Source: Rhyacophila brunnea
Taxonomy: Eukaryota > Arthropoda > Insecta > Trichoptera > Rhyacophilidae
Reading direction: 5' to 3'
NCBI GenBank assembly: GCA_022495005.1
Contig: JAGYXB010000437.1
Span: 806,001 to 870,000, forward strand
Length of the DNA stretch: 64,000 bases
Positions 62,116 to 64,000 of the stretch are shown one piece after another. Numbering within the stretch: position 1 is the stretch's first letter; every line of letters starts with the position of its first letter. The notes beneath the pieces were generated by a model. It was not told where the DNA came from. It ran no database searches and saw nothing but the letters and a program-made list of their open reading frames with translations. The position numbers were made by a program, and so were the translations under genes.

Positions 62116-62343
62116 GGTACTGTTCGGGTAAAGCGGATACAGCGGAAAACGCATTTTGAAAATAGCCGATAAACTGCATTATTTGTTAGTTTGGGTAAGT
62201 TTAGGTTAGGTTAGGTTGGGTTAGGTTAGGTTAGGTTAGGTTAGGTTAGGTTAGGTTAACCTAACAAATAATCCAGTTTATCGGCTATTTTCAAAATACG
62301 TTTTCCGCTGTATCCGCTGTATCCGCTTTAACCGAACAGTAAC
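62116..62343. repeat. 228-bp foldback element with interstitial (TTAGG)n core
   Basis: The arms are inverted (GGTACTGTTCGGGTAAAGCG; other strand GTTACTGTTCGGTTAAAGCG) for about 75 bp each, meeting at a run of some ten TTAGG units (about 62196-62260). It is flanked by AAAATTCG at 62108-62115 and 62344-62351, a perfect 8-bp target duplication. The core (ATTATTTGTTAGGTTA) is shared with the repeat at 20462-20520. Confidence 0.85.
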
Positions 62344-62539
62344 AAAATTCGATATGCCAATATAATGATAAAAAAAATTATAATAAATAAACGTATTAAC
62401 ACATTCATTACGAAAATGCAAAAAAACATCTTATATTTCATTTTTATTAAAAAAAAATCAATACAATCATTAAATCAATATGAATTCTACGTAGACATAG
62501 AGGTGCATAAAAGAATAATTACAGGTCACAGAAAAATAA

Positions 62540-62758
62540 TCAGTTTGACCTTTGTAGCTGCTTGTTTGAAATAAGCAGTTGGATTTTTGGTTCCAATGAC
62601 GTTACTGCAACACGGGGAGCCATTTGTATTTCAAGCCGACTGCAGTACTTGGTTTTAATTGCCGTAACTGTTGAGAATGTCTTTTCACACAAATATGTAG
62701 TTGTAAATGGAATCAAATTTTTTAAGGCCTTTTCACTCAACACTCGGTACCTAATCAT
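62540..62758 (-). pseudogene. hAT transposase C-terminal (dimerisation) remnant
   Basis: A 72-codon frame reads 'LSEKALKNLIPFTTTYLCEK', 'TFSTVTAIKTKYCSRLEIQ' and 'RVAVTSLEPKIQLL'. The order F-x-TTYLCE-x-x-FS and TAIKTKYxSRL is the conserved hAT C-terminal dimerisation region of ZBED/Buster-like transposases. The BED finger and catalytic region are absent. Confidence 0.82.
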
Positions 62759-62939
62759 TTTTAACAGAAAGCCAAAAAAGACATCTTGATCTTGAAAAAT
62801 TGTAAAAAAATATGATAAAAATATGCTATATATAGAATATATTATTATATGAATACGAAAATTGTAAATATATTCAAATTACTCTGCGGACCACCAAAAT
62901 TCTCTCACGGACCACCGGTTGGGGACCGCTGGTCTAAAA

Positions 62940-63863
62940 ATATGTTTATCCTAACTTATAATGACTGCAATCACTGGATCTGAAAGGCAGGAATCATTTT
63001 TACTTGGCCTCAATGACAGTTGTGTAATATAATAATATAAGTGAAATAATCCCAAACACCAAGGATTTGAGAAAATCATATAAATATATTGTGACGTCAG
63101 GTCCTGGTCAAGGACTGGGAGGTCACATTGTTGTCATGGATGTCAGACAACTGACTTTAAGTAGCTAGCCAAGAAACCATGGGACCAATGTAGACCGATG
63201 GAATACTTATATTCGGTGTAGGTACTAGTGCATTTTTCCGGATGCACAGTGCAATACATCGACTTACAAACCTTGCCGATGCATAATTCGCACCCTCGCA
63301 ACTAAGCCGCCACAAGTCTATATTTACGTGTTTTGAGTTAATTACTACGTTTCATTGTCTATCGTTCATAGTATATGTACCAAATCAAATTCAAGTCAAA
63401 ACTTCATTCAATATCTAAACATATTTCAAAAACATTGTACAAAAATACGAAAGGTAAAAACTTCAAAGCTAATTTTCTCTGTTTGACGTGTTTTGGATTG
63501 TGACAGTTTAGTTGCGATGGTGCAAATTATGGTCACATTACAGATACATAAATAAAAATGAGACTGTCACGATACAACAATAAGTTGACGGGACACTTCT
63601 CTTTATGACTTAATGATGGTCAGACCATAATTCCAAATTTTAACTATAGTGAATACTCGTTTAGTTTAAATGACAAACTTTAATTTATATTATGATACTT
63701 AACTAAAAACAATTGAAAACAACAAATTTTATTAACACGTGTTTTAGAGTTTATTCCACATTAAGACACACACAAGATTTAAAAATTATATCAGCCTTAC
63801 CCAGAATGAAACCCATCTTCAATTCTTTTTGTTTTATTATCGAGGAATCGTGAAGATGATGAT
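62940..63863. other. Intergenic DNA, nothing firmly recognised
   Basis: 63092-63135 (GTGACGTCAGGTCCTGG ... GGTCAC) has a weak inverted structure. No gene is supported. Confidence 0.4.
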
Positions 63864-63864
63864 G

Positions 63865-64000
63865 AGTGACGTCCCTAGACAAAATGCCACCTCTAGCCAG
63901 CACCAAAATGTCGTCCCATTTTTTATTCTGTATTTTTATCACCCTTTCATAATTATTCCAGTATCTAAGCAATGTGTTGTATAGATAGGTACATTACTAA
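63865..64000 (+). mobile_element. hAT-type MITE, copy 2 (cut by the window end)
   Basis: AGTGACGTCCCTAGACAAAA and the following ~130 bp match 57496-57635, including TATCTAAGCAATGTGTTGTA. The right end lies outside the window. Confidence 0.75.

Larger units (their letters stand above)
62016..62931 (-). mobile_element. hAT transposon relic with dimerisation-domain remnant and nested foldback
   Basis: The ends are CAGCGGTCCTCAACC and, on the other strand, CAGCGGTCCCCAACC, with flanks GTCTAAGC (62008-62015) and GTCTAAAA (62932-62939), a decayed 8-bp duplication. Both the ends and the duplication length are typical of hAT elements. On the - strand it retains only the transposase C-terminus; the rest is deleted. 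A 228-bp foldback with (TTAGG)n is inserted at 62116-62343. Confidence 0.85.

Noticed and set aside
62196..62260. True chromosome end
   Set aside because: The TTAGG run is short, lies between inverted arms with a perfect 8-bp duplication, and unique sequence continues on both sides.

Overview
This window is nuclear DNA of an insect, most likely an aphid or a close hemipteran relative. The inference rests on the very AT-rich base composition, GT-AG introns up to 16.5 kb long, frequent GTAGGTACCTAC-like words, many LINE, hAT, pogo and TTAA-type transposon remnants, and interstitial (TTAGG)n, the arthropod telomere motif. No bacterial or viral gene arrangement is visible. The species assignment is inference.

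Only one host protein-coding gene is well supported. It lies on the + strand, with coding exons at 1945-1971, 18537-18733, 19371-20028 and 22915-22989. All splice sites are GT-AG, the phases agree, and the product is 318 residues. It is a secreted protein with a signal peptide, a Pro-rich N-terminal half, a 10-residue periodic Asn-rich 'GAY' repeat, and a Tyr- and Gln-rich C-terminal half. The composition suggests a cuticle or extracellular-matrix protein. The first coding intron (16.5 kb) holds a 3.3 kb DNA transposon with long inverted arms. The third coding intron holds a 5'-truncated LINE and a repeat with CCTAA units.

The rest (about 23-64 kb) is intergenic and rich in mobile elements. 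Two larger DNA transposons (2161-5428 and 25724-29617) carry broken genes for a PIN/FEN-like (XPG-type) nuclease, and each has unusually long inverted arms of 0.6-0.85 kb. Three TTAA-flanked foldback elements (30355-31211, 51704-53095, 56385-57256) form one family. One of them is an almost complete 1.39 kb palindrome. A LINE on the - strand (56033-58075) has been interrupted by both a TTAA foldback and a 521-bp hAT-type MITE, and a second LINE copy next to it (58522-59066) shows the unoccupied TTAA site. A hAT relic at 62016-62931 retains the C-terminal dimerisation region and carries a 228-bp foldback built around (TTAGG)n. Smaller items are a pogo-like relic, several tRNA-derived SINE-like repeats (one arranged as a palindrome), and three degenerate motifs that match the catalytic layout of the small hammerhead ribozymes of Penelope-like elements.

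The main theme is the number of unrelated element families that exist here as long inverted repeats. The most notable candidates for follow-up are the nuclease-bearing palindromic transposons, the hammerhead-like motifs, and the TTAGG-core foldback family.
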